In this document: positions 6,275 through 13,418 of the stretch, one piece after another
Numbering within the stretch: position 1 is the stretch's first letter
How the letters are laid out: every line of letters starts with the position of its first letter
DNA from: JBDKTK01 sp039680225
GTDB lineage: Bacteria; Desulfobacterota; Syntrophia; Syntrophales; UBA4778
Assembly (NCBI GenBank): GCA_039680225.1
Contig: JBDKTK010000056.1
Coordinates: 1 to 18,314, forward strand
DNA: 18,314 nt
Direction of reading: 5' to 3'
Position numbers and translations under genes: made by a program
The notes under the pieces: model-generated
What the model was told of the DNA's origin: nothing
The model's input: the letters and a program-made list of their open reading frames with translations, nothing else
Database searches by the model: none

Positions 6275-7807
6275 TCAACGGTCTTCGGGAGCATGCCTGA
6301 TCCGCACCAGGAAAAATACCAGCGGCAGGATGACTATAAGGAAGAACGCCAGCAGGAAAAAGACATCGCTGAAGGCCAGCATGTATGACTGTTTTTGAAG
6401 GGAGCCGTATATGACGGCCAGGCTGCCCTTTCCGGCGGAAGCGGGATCGAAACCGCTCCCCTGGAGCAGCCCCGAAAGGCGCTCCGCGGTCCCCCTGTAA
6501 ATCTGGTCGAACGGGGTGAAATGTTCTGTCAGCCTTGACTGGTGGAACTGGGTCCGCCGCACCAGCATGTTGGATATGAAAGCAACCCCGAAGCTCGCGC
6601 CCAGCGTCCTCAACGAATTGAAGACCGAAGTCGCATTTGCCATTTTCTCCTTATCAATCCCTGAAAGAGTCAAGGTCAGAAGAGGGATGAAAACGAAGCT
6701 CATTGTAAACCCCTGGATCCCCCTCGCCCAGAATATTGTCGTAAAATCCGTTTGCAGGTTGAATGAATACATCAGGTAAGAGGCATACGCGGTCGACACC
6801 AGGCCTCCCGCAAGGACCAGTTTCGGATTGATGCGGTTAACCAGTTTGCCCGCTATGGGCATGCTTATGATGGACGCGACCGCCCCCGGGCCCAGCACAA
6901 TCCCCGCCAGGGTCGCCGTGTACCCCATGAGGGTCTGCAGATAAAGGGGAAGCAGGACAATGGACCCGAAAAGGTTTACAAAGAAGACAATAATTAGAAT
7001 ATTGCCCAGGGTGAAAGTGGAGTTCCTGAATACCCTGAGGTCGACAATGGGGTGTTCCGCATAGAAAAGCTCTACCACGACAAAAAGGGCGAGGGCCGTA
7101 ACGGAAATTATGGACATCCAGATCATGACTTCCGAGGCAAACCAGTCGTATCTTTCCCCCCGGTCGAGCAGCATCTGCAGGCAGCCGATGCCGATTGCCA
7201 GGAAGGCAAGCCCCCAGTAATCGATCCTCACCTTGAGGGCTTTCATGTAATGCGGGTCCACAATGAACATCATGGACATGATTATCGAAATGATGCCCAT
7301 CGGGATATTGATGTAAAAGATCCACGGCCACGACCAGTTGTCGGTGATCCAGCCACCCAGGACCGGGCCGATAACCGGGCCGACCATGACGCCCGCCCCG
7401 TAAATGGCCATTGCCGTCCCGTGCTGGGCCGGGGGGAAGGTTTCCAGCAATATCGATTGTGAAATAGGCTGGAGCGAGCCTCCCGCTATGCCCTGGACAA
7501 TCCGGAAAAAAATCAGGCTCTCAATGCTCCAGGCAGCCCCGCAAAGGAGCGAACTGAGCGTAAACAGGGCGATGGAAAAATTCAGGTATCTTTTCCGCCC
7601 GAAATACCTGCTCATCCAGCCGGTCATCGGGATCATGATGGCATTGGCGGCGAGATAGGACGTTATCGACCAGGTCGCTTCGTCAACTCCGGCCGAGAGG
7701 CTGCCGCGGATGTGATCGAGCGACACGTTGACAACGGACGTATCGATGATGACCATGAGCGTGGGCAGCATGACCGTTACTGCCACGAGCCACTTGTTGC
7801 TCTGCAT
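6275..7807 (-). CDS. emrB: DHA2-family (EmrB/QacA-type) multidrug efflux transporter
   Basis: This 510-residue protein has 14 predicted membrane helices, as in the DHA2 drug:H+ antiporter family. Visible signatures are VIIDTSVVNVSL in helix 1 (the conserved Asp motif of the family), GWMSRYFGRKRYL in the first cytoplasmic loop (motif A) and GAGVMVGPVIGPVLGGWI in helix 5 (antiporter motif C). It lies six bases after the EmrA-type gene on the same strand, the usual emrAB order. EmrB exports hydrophobic compounds, with EmrA and an outer membrane channel completing the path. No TolC-like gene is in the window. The start ATG 7807 has GGAG about 12 bases upstream, formed by the end of the preceding gene. 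Confidence 0.9.
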   Translation of the reverse strand: MQSNKWLVAVTVMLPTLMVIIDTSVVNVSLDHIRGSLSAGVDEATWSITSYLAANAIMIPMTGWMSRYFGRKRYLNFSIALFTLSSLLCGAAWSIESLIFFRIVQGIAGGSLQPISQSILLETFPPAQHGTAMAIYGAGVMVGPVIGPVLGGWITDNWSWPWIFYINIPMGIISIIMSMMFIVDPHYMKALKVRIDYWGLAFLAIGIGCLQMLLDRGERYDWFASEVMIWMSIISVTALALFVVVELFYAEHPIVDLRVFRNSTFTLGNILIIVFFVNLFGSIVLLPLYLQTLMGYTATLAGIVLGPGAVASIISMPIAGKLVNRINPKLVLAGGLVSTAYASYLMYSFNLQTDFTTIFWARGIQGFTMSFVFIPLLTLTLSGIDKEKMANATSVFNSLRTLGASFGVAFISNMLVRRTQFHQSRLTEHFTPFDQIYRGTAERLSGLLQGSGFDPASAGKGSLAVIYGSLQKQSYMLAFSDVFFLLAFFLIVILPLVFFLVRIRHAPEDR

Positions 7808-7813
7808 TGCGGA

Positions 7814-8923
7814 TTATTTCTCCACGAGGATTGTCGGGACCACCGACATCCCGACCCTCAGGATATGGTCCGGGTCCGTCCCCTTCTTAAGCACGATCTT
7901 CACGGGGACACGCTGCACGATTTTTACGTAATTGCCGGTGGCGTTCTCCGGGGGGAAAAGGGAAAAGGCGGCGCCGGTCCCGGCCATGATGCTGTCGACC
8001 ACGCCCTCGAACGTTTTGCCGGAATATGTGTCCACCGCGATCCGGACCTTCTGCCCGGGGCGCACGCTGGATAGCTGGGTTTCCTTGTAATTGGCGAGGA
8101 TCCAGGTGTCGTCGAGCGGCACGACAGCCATGAGCGGCTGACCGGGCTGGATCTGGTTGCCGACTTCGACCGACTTCCTGGTTATGTAACCGTCGACGGG
8201 CGCGTGGATTCTGGTGTATCCCTGCTTGAGCATCTCCGCTTTCAGAGACGCCTCGCTGCGGCCGACCATTGAAGTCTGCGCGGCCAGCGACGACTTGACC
8301 TGGCGGACAAGCGCCTTCTGCGTATCAAGCGAGGCCCGGGCCTGGTTGAGCTGCTCGCGAGCCGCCTCGACCTGGGCAACGGCCACGTCGTAAGCGGTCT
8401 TTGTCTTGTCCATCCTGTCCTGGGAAATGACTTCCTTCCTGATCAGCTGCCCGGCCCGCTTCAGGTCCAGTTCCGCCTGCCTGAGATTGCTCAGCTGCAG
8501 CTTCAGGTTGGCCCCGGCCGAGGCAAGCCGGTGCCCGGCTTCCGCAAGCTGCCGGTCCGCAACCTCGATCCTGTCCCTTGTCTCGGCCAGTTTTGATTTT
8601 TCCGCCTCCAGCATGGCGGTGGACTCGCGGACTTTCACGTCCTGGTCGGCAGGGTCTATCTCGACAAGCAGGTCGCCCTTTTTAACGGGTTTGTTATCGT
8701 CGAAGTGCACGGCCTGCACGGTGCCGTAAACCTTGGAGGCAACAGCATGGACCCTGCCGCTCACAAAAGCGTCGTCTGTGGAAATATGGGTCTTCTGGTA
8801 CTCCATGTAAAAGAGCACGGCGCCGATCCCGGCGGCGAACAGCAAGACAAAAAAGATTACGGCGATTTTTTTTCGCCTGCCGTTGTTGTTACTAGTCGAA
8901 TTTTCCTCTTTAGCGGTATCCAA
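7814..8923 (-). CDS. emrA: HlyD/EmrA-family periplasmic adaptor of efflux pump
   Basis: This 369-residue protein has a cytoplasmic basic N-terminus, one membrane helix (about 19-40), a barrel-sandwich half near residues 47-92 (THISTDDAFVSGRV, then VKKGDLLVEIDP), a long Ala/Gln/Glu-rich coiled coil (about 95-215), the second lipoyl half (IHAPVDGYITRKSVEVGNQIQPGQPL) and a C-terminal beta-barrel. This is the standard EmrA architecture linking an EmrB transporter to an outer membrane channel. The start is TTG 8923, supported by GGGAGGGG about eight bases upstream; the nearby ATG at 8928 is in another frame. It is probably cotranscribed with the DUF4337 gene 51 bases upstream and with emrB six bases downstream. 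Confidence 0.9.
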   Translation of the reverse strand: MDTAKEENSTSNNNGRRKKIAVIFFVLLFAAGIGAVLFYMEYQKTHISTDDAFVSGRVHAVASKVYGTVQAVHFDDNKPVKKGDLLVEIDPADQDVKVRESTAMLEAEKSKLAETRDRIEVADRQLAEAGHRLASAGANLKLQLSNLRQAELDLKRAGQLIRKEVISQDRMDKTKTAYDVAVAQVEAAREQLNQARASLDTQKALVRQVKSSLAAQTSMVGRSEASLKAEMLKQGYTRIHAPVDGYITRKSVEVGNQIQPGQPLMAVVPLDDTWILANYKETQLSSVRPGQKVRIAVDTYSGKTFEGVVDSIMAGTGAAFSLFPPENATGNYVKIVQRVPVKIVLKKGTDPDHILRVGMSVVPTILVEK

Positions 8924-8974
8924 AGCATCCCCTCCTGCCCTGCCCCCTTAAACTTTAGAGCCGACTGCTTAATC

Positions 8975-9514
8975 TCAATAGAACAGATAAAACGCATCCA
9001 GGAAAAAAAATATCCAGCCGGAAGTCGTTGCCAACCCCAGGTACCACAGGTACGGCTTCTTTGTAAGGGCCGCAACCGACGACAGCATGATCGCTATCTG
9101 GAGGAAGATCAAGGCATAGCCGAAATTCCCCGCCTTGTGCGAGGAAACATCCTTGCTCCCGGCCAGTTCCTCCGCTTTTGCTTTTATTTCATTCTTTTCA
9201 CCTTCATATCTTGAAATCTGCTTGTCGTAATTCTCCATGGCCTTGATCATTTTCTCGCGGGCCGCCTTCGGCATTCCCGGCTGGGCCGACAATTCTATAT
9301 CGAATTCCTGTTTCTGGACTTCATACAGATAGGATTTGATGCTCTTGGCCTGGTAATACGCCCACTGGTCCGTCTCCTGGGCCTGGAAGAGGACCGTGCG
9401 GGATGAATATTTTCCAACATATAATGTGGTTATTGCCGCAAAAACCGCCATCAAAGCCGTGGTCAGCGCAATCCATGTGTTCAAGTTGAATGTCTTGCTT
9501 TCGCCTTCCGCCAT
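8975..9514 (-). CDS. DUF4337-family membrane protein
   Basis: This 179-residue protein has an N-terminal helix (about 13-34), a charged soluble segment with the family-like QWAYYQAKSIKSYLYE motif near residues 50-66 and a Lys/Glu-rich coiled region (about 80-120), then two C-terminal helices (about 130-149 and 155-178). The order and motif match DUF4337, a family of unknown function. It is the first gene of the probable operon with emrA and emrB, so a role in assembling or sensing for the pump is possible, but adjacency is the only ground. GGGGG lies about eight bases before ATG 9514. Confidence 0.75.
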   Translation of the reverse strand: MAEGESKTFNLNTWIALTTALMAVFAAITTLYVGKYSSRTVLFQAQETDQWAYYQAKSIKSYLYEVQKQEFDIELSAQPGMPKAAREKMIKAMENYDKQISRYEGEKNEIKAKAEELAGSKDVSSHKAGNFGYALIFLQIAIMLSSVAALTKKPYLWYLGLATTSGWIFFFLDAFYLFY

Positions 9515-9544
9515 ACAAAAAACCCCCGGTGAAAATTATCGGGA

Positions 9545-9573
9545 ACAATATCCAATTTTGGGTTGCTTAACAA
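9545..9573 (-). promoter_or_regulatory. candidate promoter for DUF4337-emrAB
   Basis: Read on the minus strand, TTGTTA (9573-9568) and TATTGT (9550-9545) are separated by 17 bp, some 31 bases before ATG 9514. Each hexamer matches the sigma-70 consensus at four of six positions. Confidence 0.35.
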
Positions 9574-9649
9574 GGGCCAAGTTCGCACGAAAGCTTCCCG
9601 GCGACGCACCTTCACAATTATTCAACATACATGTTATCAACATTATGCC

Positions 9650-9678
9650 TTGCAACCTTAATTTATATAGGTTTTAAT
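9650..9678 (+). promoter_or_regulatory. candidate promoter for CaiB/BaiF-family gene
   Basis: TTGCAA (9650-9655), 17 bp, then TTTAAT (9673-9678), about 30 bases before ATG 9709, in an AT-rich stretch. It faces away from the promoter proposed for the DUF4337 operon, giving a divergent regulatory region of about 190 bases. Confidence 0.4.
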
Positions 9679-9708
9679 AAATCAACTTAGCATACAAAAG
9701 GAGGGGAT

Positions 9709-10920
9709 ATGCTGCCGTTAGAAGGTATTAAAGTGCTGGACTTGTCAAATTACGTGCCGGGCGCCCTTTGCACCATGATCCTCGCCGATATGGGCGCCGA
9801 AGTTATCAAGATTGAGCCTTCCGAGCCCCTTGCCTTCGAGGGGGTGGGATATTCCGTAAAAGGCGAGGACAGGCGCCGGGAAACTGCGTTCTTTACCCTG
9901 AACCGCAATAAGAAAAGCCTCGGCCTTAATCTCCGTTCCGGGGCGGGCCGGGATGTGTTTCTGAAAATGGCCAAAGATGCCGATGTCGTCATCGAGGGAT
10001 ACCGCCCCGGCGTCGTCAAACGCATGGGGATCGATTACGACGCAATAAGCAAAATAAATCCCGGGATTGTTTACTGCTCATTGAGCGGTTACGGGCAGGA
10101 CGGTCCCTACCGGCTCTATCCCGGTCACGATATCAATTATATTTCCCTGGCGGGGGTGCTCGGAGTGATCGGCCCTGCCGGGGGCCCGCCCTCCGTCCCG
10201 CTGAATATCATCGCCGATTTCGCGGGGGTGTCCCTTTACGGCACAATCGGCATACTTCTGGCGCTGCGCGTTCGCGACCTGACGGGCAAAGGCCAGTATA
10301 TCGACCACACTTACATGGAAGGCGCGCTCCATCAGATAAGCTGGTTCACACAGGACTATTTCCGCAACGGCTCCGTCCTGAAGCGCGGCGCTTCGTGGGT
10401 CACGGGCGACTGGGCCTGCTACGGGGTCTACGAGACCAAAGACGGGAAATATCTCTCCGTCGGCTGCCTGGAACCGCACTTCTGGGACAACCTCTGCCGG
10501 GCGCTGGGCAAAGAGGAATACATGGAACCCCATTGGAGCATGGCCGGGACCACGTTCAAGGCGCCGGACCAAAGGGACCGCGAGATCCGCAAGTCCCTCG
10601 AAGAGACATTCAGGACAAAGACCCGCGACGAGTGGTTCGACCTGCTGATCCAAAAAGATATCCCCGTCGGCAAGGTCTACTCGATTGATGAGGTCTTCAG
10701 GGACCCGCAGGTCCTGGCCCGCAATATGGTAATTGAAATAGACGACCCGCAGGTCGGGAAAGTGAAGCAGATCGGCATCCTCCCGAAGCTCTCGGCCACT
10801 CCCGGCAGCGTGCGGGCGCTGGCGCCCATGCACGGCGAGCACACTGACGAGCTTTTGCTCCGTTACGGATACGGCAAGGATGAGATTGAAAAACTGCGCA
10901 AAGAAAAAGTGGTGGGTTGA
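9709..10920 (+). CDS. CaiB/BaiF-family protein, likely alpha-methylacyl-CoA racemase or CoA-transferase
   Basis: This 403-residue protein is a member of the class III CoA-transferase fold: MLPLEGIKVLDLSNYVPG start, DMGAEVIKIE, NRNKKSLGLNL, and NIIAD170FAG with the Asp that carries the acyl group in transferases. It also has H140 in GHDINYISLAG and E256 in CLEPHFW. In mycobacterial alpha-methylacyl-CoA racemase (MCR) the catalytic residues are His126, Asp156 and Glu241; the His-Asp spacing of 30 is identical here and the Glu spacing differs by one. Plain CoA-transferases usually lack the His, so a racemase/epimerase acting on branched acyl-CoA is a good alternative to the generic name. The ribosome site AGGAGGGG precedes ATG 9709 closely. 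A thioesterase gene follows, hinting at acyl-CoA metabolism. Confidence 0.85.
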   Translation: MLPLEGIKVLDLSNYVPGALCTMILADMGAEVIKIEPSEPLAFEGVGYSVKGEDRRRETAFFTLNRNKKSLGLNLRSGAGRDVFLKMAKDADVVIEGYRPGVVKRMGIDYDAISKINPGIVYCSLSGYGQDGPYRLYPGHDINYISLAGVLGVIGPAGGPPSVPLNIIADFAGVSLYGTIGILLALRVRDLTGKGQYIDHTYMEGALHQISWFTQDYFRNGSVLKRGASWVTGDWACYGVYETKDGKYLSVGCLEPHFWDNLCRALGKEEYMEPHWSMAGTTFKAPDQRDREIRKSLEETFRTKTRDEWFDLLIQKDIPVGKVYSIDEVFRDPQVLARNMVIEIDDPQVGKVKQIGILPKLSATPGSVRALAPMHGEHTDELLLRYGYGKDEIEKLRKEKVVG

Positions 10921-10939
10921 TAAATTTTACATTATCCTG

Positions 10940-10970
10940 AAAAGGCCGATTTTTAATCGGCCTTTTTCTT
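10940..10970 (+). terminator. intrinsic terminator-like hairpin
   Basis: AAGGCCGATT and AATCGGCCTT form a perfect stem around a short T loop, followed by TTTTTCTTTT-like sequence. It lies 20 bases after the CaiB/BaiF gene and ends about 15 bases before the start of the thioesterase gene, so it could end the first transcript or act as a partial terminator within an operon. Confidence 0.8.
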
Positions 10971-10985
10971 TTCCCGGAGGGAATT

Positions 10986-11405
10986 ATGAAAACAAAGAGC
11001 ATTGTAATCCACAGGCAGATCAAGTCGCAGGACCTGAACCATCACGGGACTCTTTTCGCCGGGCGCGCGGCGGAATGGTTCGTCGAGGCCGGGCTGATCG
11101 CGGCCGCCAGCCTGACATCCCCGAAAAATGTTGTGTGCGTCAATATCCACGGCATGGTGTTTTCCAAGCCCGTACATGTCGAAAATATATTGAAGTTCGA
11201 GAGCAAGGTCGTGTTCACCGGCCGAACGCGCATCGTGGCCAACGTTAAGATCGTCTTCGCCCACAACGACGAGCTCGTTCTGAGCGGGTTCCTCACGTTT
11301 GTCCACGTGAATGAAAAGGGGATGCCCGTCCCTCACGGGATAGTCATCGAGCCTGCCGGCCCGGAGGACATTGGGCTCCAGGCCGCAGCTGCAAACCTCA
11401 AATAG
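10986..11405 (+). CDS. hotdog-fold acyl-CoA thioesterase
   Basis: This 139-residue protein has the length of single-domain acyl-CoA thioesterases of the YciA/BACH type. The active-site segment DLNHHGTLFAGRAAEWFVEAG fits the family pattern of Asn-x-x-Gly-x-(L/I)-F-x-G followed by an acidic residue on the long helix, here E34 where YciA has Asp. NIHGMVFSKPVHVENIL matches the second conserved strand (F-x-x-P-V). It would hydrolyse an acyl-CoA to acid and CoA in the cytoplasm; chain length cannot be told. CGGAGGG at 10975-10981 sets the ATG. It sits just downstream of a terminator hairpin, and no separate promoter is visible, so expression may depend on read-through from the CaiB/BaiF gene. Confidence 0.8.
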   Translation: MKTKSIVIHRQIKSQDLNHHGTLFAGRAAEWFVEAGLIAAASLTSPKNVVCVNIHGMVFSKPVHVENILKFESKVVFTGRTRIVANVKIVFAHNDELVLSGFLTFVHVNEKGMPVPHGIVIEPAGPEDIGLQAAAANLK

Positions 11406-11439
11406 CCGGATTCAGGGGGCAGGAACCATATTCAGGGCA

Positions 11440-11472
11440 AAAAAAAGCAGGGCCTTGGGGCCCTGCTTTTTA
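11440..11472. terminator. bidirectional terminator
   Basis: AAAAAGCAGGGCC and GGCCCTGCTTTTT form a perfect stem around TTGG, with A- and T-tracts on both sides. It lies between the convergent thioesterase and PEP-CTERM genes and suits both. Confidence 0.9.
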
Positions 11473-11489
11473 ATAAATTTTAATGTAAT

Positions 11490-12131
11490 TTAGTGTTTCC
11501 TTCTGATCCCGGCAATTCCCAGCAGACCCAGGCCGAGCAGGATGAGGGAAGTCGGTTCCGGAACTCTGAAGTCTATATCAAAGCTCGTTATTCCGGAGGT
11601 CATCTGGGCCATAAGGGTATAAGCCGTTGCGATTTCAGGTATGGCACCAGCATACGCATAAGAAAACTGAGATGTTTCAGGATCCAACCAGCCGGAATTA
11701 AACAACTCGTTGGCTGTGGTAAAGAAAGCACCCGGCAGGTAATCCCAGTAAGCTGCAAAATCCACGGTACCGCTCGTTGTCCCGCCGACGGCGAAAGTAA
11801 AGGCACCCGGGCTGACAGACTCAAAACCCACAACAGAGGCCATAACTGTCAATGTCCCTGTACCAGTAGCAATCGTATTCAAATCGATCCTTGGAACAGC
11901 TACGGAACCATATAAGGGATATGTCATTACAGTCGCATTGACAACCCATCCATTATAATTAAAGCTTCCATTCAAATAACCGGGAATTGCTGAATCTGCC
12001 GCGGCGTACCAGGTTTCCGTAGTTGTTCCGTCGTAGATCTGCAAAGCGATGTACGGAACCGAATCCGCGAAAACACTTGTTGCGGCAAAAAGGAGAACTG
12101 CAACAACTGTCAGAGCACAAAACTTTTTCAT
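11490..12131 (-). CDS. PEP-CTERM sorting-domain exported protein
   Basis: This 213-residue protein has a Sec signal peptide (MKKFCALTVVAVLLF, cleavage likely after FA at residue 22) and ends in a PEP-CTERM tail: VPEP at 190-193, a Leu/Gly/Ile hydrophobic helix and a terminal RRKH. Such tails are cut and anchored by an exosortase (EpsH-type), usually in exopolysaccharide-producing Gram-negative bacteria. The mature part is rich in Thr, Ser, Gly and aromatic residues, beta-strand-like, with no Cys after the signal and no recognised domain. No exosortase is in the window, so this is an outlying target gene. AGGAGGG precedes ATG 12131, and a sigma-54-like element lies about 58 bases upstream, which fits known PrsK/PrsR-type control of PEP-CTERM genes. 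Confidence 0.85.
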   Translation of the reverse strand: MKKFCALTVVAVLLFAATSVFADSVPYIALQIYDGTTTETWYAAADSAIPGYLNGSFNYNGWVVNATVMTYPLYGSVAVPRIDLNTIATGTGTLTVMASVVGFESVSPGAFTFAVGGTTSGTVDFAAYWDYLPGAFFTTANELFNSGWLDPETSQFSYAYAGAIPEIATAYTLMAQMTSGITSFDIDFRVPEPTSLILLGLGLLGIAGIRRKH

Positions 12132-12188
12132 TTTCAGACCCTCCTATTTAAATTTCAATTAATACCAATCTAATTTTCTCTTAGATAA

Positions 12189-12204
12189 AGCATTATGTGT
12201 GCCA
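12189..12204 (-). promoter_or_regulatory. sigma-54 (RpoN) -24/-12 element upstream of PEP-CTERM gene
   Basis: On the minus strand the sequence reads TGGCACACATAATGCT, against the consensus TGGCAC-N5-TTGCW: all of the -24 block and four of five bases of the -12 block match, and GG and GC are ten bases apart as required. Transcription would begin near 12177, leaving a leader of about 45 bases with AGGAGGG. Confidence 0.6.
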
Positions 12205-12216
12205 GAAGCTGATACC

Positions 12217-12232
12217 CGCATATAAGTATGCG
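12217..12232. promoter_or_regulatory. dyad CGCATA-taag-TATGCG
   Basis: A perfect 6-bp inverted repeat lies 12 bp upstream of the -24 box of the proposed sigma-54 promoter. It could be a regulator binding site, although activators of sigma-54 usually bind further away. Confidence 0.35.
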
Positions 12233-12564
12233 AAATGTTAATGCATTATTTAGACTACAGGAGTTGCCGGCGGGTCAGGGGGAAATGGATTTTGTAAAGG
12301 AATCCGACGCCCCCGGGAGGCAGGATTTGACTAAAATGAATGTATGTCATTGAATTAATTATGAAAGTTAAAATATGCAGCCAAAGGCCAGCTGTAAACT
12401 AATATTACGCCTCAATGAATCAAGCTGAATAAGATATAACTGGCAGTAATGATTGTATTTTCCATAACAGCTGAGACTCTTTCCCCGGCCCTTGCCGCCT
12501 CGGCTCACCTTTTGCGGACCGGCTGTGTTCTCCCCAGGTTTTGGGTTTGCTTTCCGCTTCATCC
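12233..12564. other. intergenic region without a recognised gene
   Basis: About 330 bases between the PEP-CTERM control region and the end of the YjbQ-family gene. The left part is AT-rich. I see no convincing terminator for the YjbQ-family gene and no conserved RNA. Confidence 0.5.
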
Positions 12565-12984
12565 CTACTCACCGATTATCTTAACCAGGACCCTCTTCTT
12601 TCTCCTGCCGTCGAATTCGCCGTAAAAGATCTGCTCCCAGGGGCCGAAGTCCAGGCTGCCGCCCGTGACCGCGACCACCACTTCGCGGCCCATGACCTGG
12701 CGCTTCAGATGGGCGTCGCCGTTATCCTCGCCGGTGCGGTTATGAAGGTATTGCGATACGGGCTCGTGAGGGGCAAGCCCCTCCAGCCATCTTTCATAAT
12801 CCTGGTGAAGCCCCGACTCATCATCATTAATGAAAACGGATGCGGTGATATGCATGGCATTGACAAGCACGAGGCCCTCCGTTATGCCGCTTTCCCTGAG
12901 ACATTGGTCGACTTGCGGGGTTATGTTCACGAATGCCCGGCGTGAAGGGACATTGAACCACAGTTCCTTGCGAAAAGATTTCAT
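12565..12984 (-). CDS. YjbQ/UPF0047-family protein
   Basis: This 139-residue protein matches UPF0047 along its full length: NAMHITASVFINDDESGLHQD, the block YLHNRTGEDNGDAHLK, then VTGGSLDFGPWEQIFYGEFDGRR and a C-terminal KRVLVKI. His45, His81, Glu86, Asp87, Asp90 and His92 are the likely metal-site residues. Members are small cytoplasmic trimers annotated as secondary thiamine-phosphate synthase, because some have weak activity of that kind; the physiological role is unsettled. GGGAGG just ahead sets ATG 12984. It is monocistronic, with its own promoter. Confidence 0.9.
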   Translation of the reverse strand: MKSFRKELWFNVPSRRAFVNITPQVDQCLRESGITEGLVLVNAMHITASVFINDDESGLHQDYERWLEGLAPHEPVSQYLHNRTGEDNGDAHLKRQVMGREVVVAVTGGSLDFGPWEQIFYGEFDGRRKKRVLVKIIGE

Positions 12985-13016
12985 AGGCGCCTCCCTCAGA
13001 TAATTTTTACGCGGGC

Positions 13017-13046
13017 ATTATATATGATCAGAGAGGGTACGTCCAA
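13017..13046 (-). promoter_or_regulatory. sigma-70 promoter for YjbQ-family gene
   Basis: On the minus strand TTGGAC (13046-13041), 18 bp, then a perfect TATAAT (13022-13017), about 32 bases before the start codon. Confidence 0.55.
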
Positions 13047-13187
13047 GCGCCTTCTTCAGATAAGGCTTCGGGCTGGATACGAGGAATTGAAAAAATATTT
13101 CTTTCCCCTGCTTATCCGCATCACAGCCGTCTAACAAATTCAATGAGCGCGTTTATTGTCATTTCAATCAGTGCGATCTTCCTTCTC

Positions 13188-13216
13188 TTGACAAAAACTA
13201 TCATGCAATATACCAT
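13188..13216 (+). promoter_or_regulatory. promoter-like element TTGACA-17-TACCAT
   Basis: A perfect -35 box TTGACA (13188-13193) stands 17 bp before TACCAT (13211-13216). It points toward the CruF-like gene about 200 bases away. A dyad overlaps the -10 box. The remaining stretches 13047-13187 and 13234-13405 show no gene beyond a 25-codon frame at 13225 that lacks a ribosome site. Confidence 0.45.
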
Positions 13217-13233
13217 ACATCAAATGATGGTAT
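13210..13233. promoter_or_regulatory. operator-like inverted repeat over the -10 box
   Basis: ATACCAT (13210-13216) and ATGGTAT (13227-13233) are a perfect 7-bp inverted repeat with a 10-bp centre, and a second nested dyad CATCA-AA-TGATG occupies the middle. Its position over the -10 box and start site is typical of a repressor site. Confidence 0.4.
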
Positions 13234-13418
13234 CAGATGATTCCATCAATTCGTTGGCGTCTATACACGGCTCATTAGTTAATTGCGCATGGCTTTTTTA
13301 ATGATGTCACTCCCTGCCGTCCATTCATTGAATCCGGACTCTGCCGATTGAGCGACATCGTGGCGCTGTGCTGTCAGGAGTTGCGGCTTAAGGATTAATA
13401 TTAGAAAAGGAGAGTAAG

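Noticed and set aside
10078..10842. 254-residue minus-strand frame opposite the CaiB/BaiF-family gene
   Set aside because: The plus-strand gene has full family motifs and a ribosome site; the antisense frame shows no domain.
12368..12562. 64-codon minus-strand frame starting three bases after the YjbQ-family stop
   Set aside because: Position would suit a small operon partner, but there is no ribosome site and the basic, low-order sequence resembles translated intergenic DNA.
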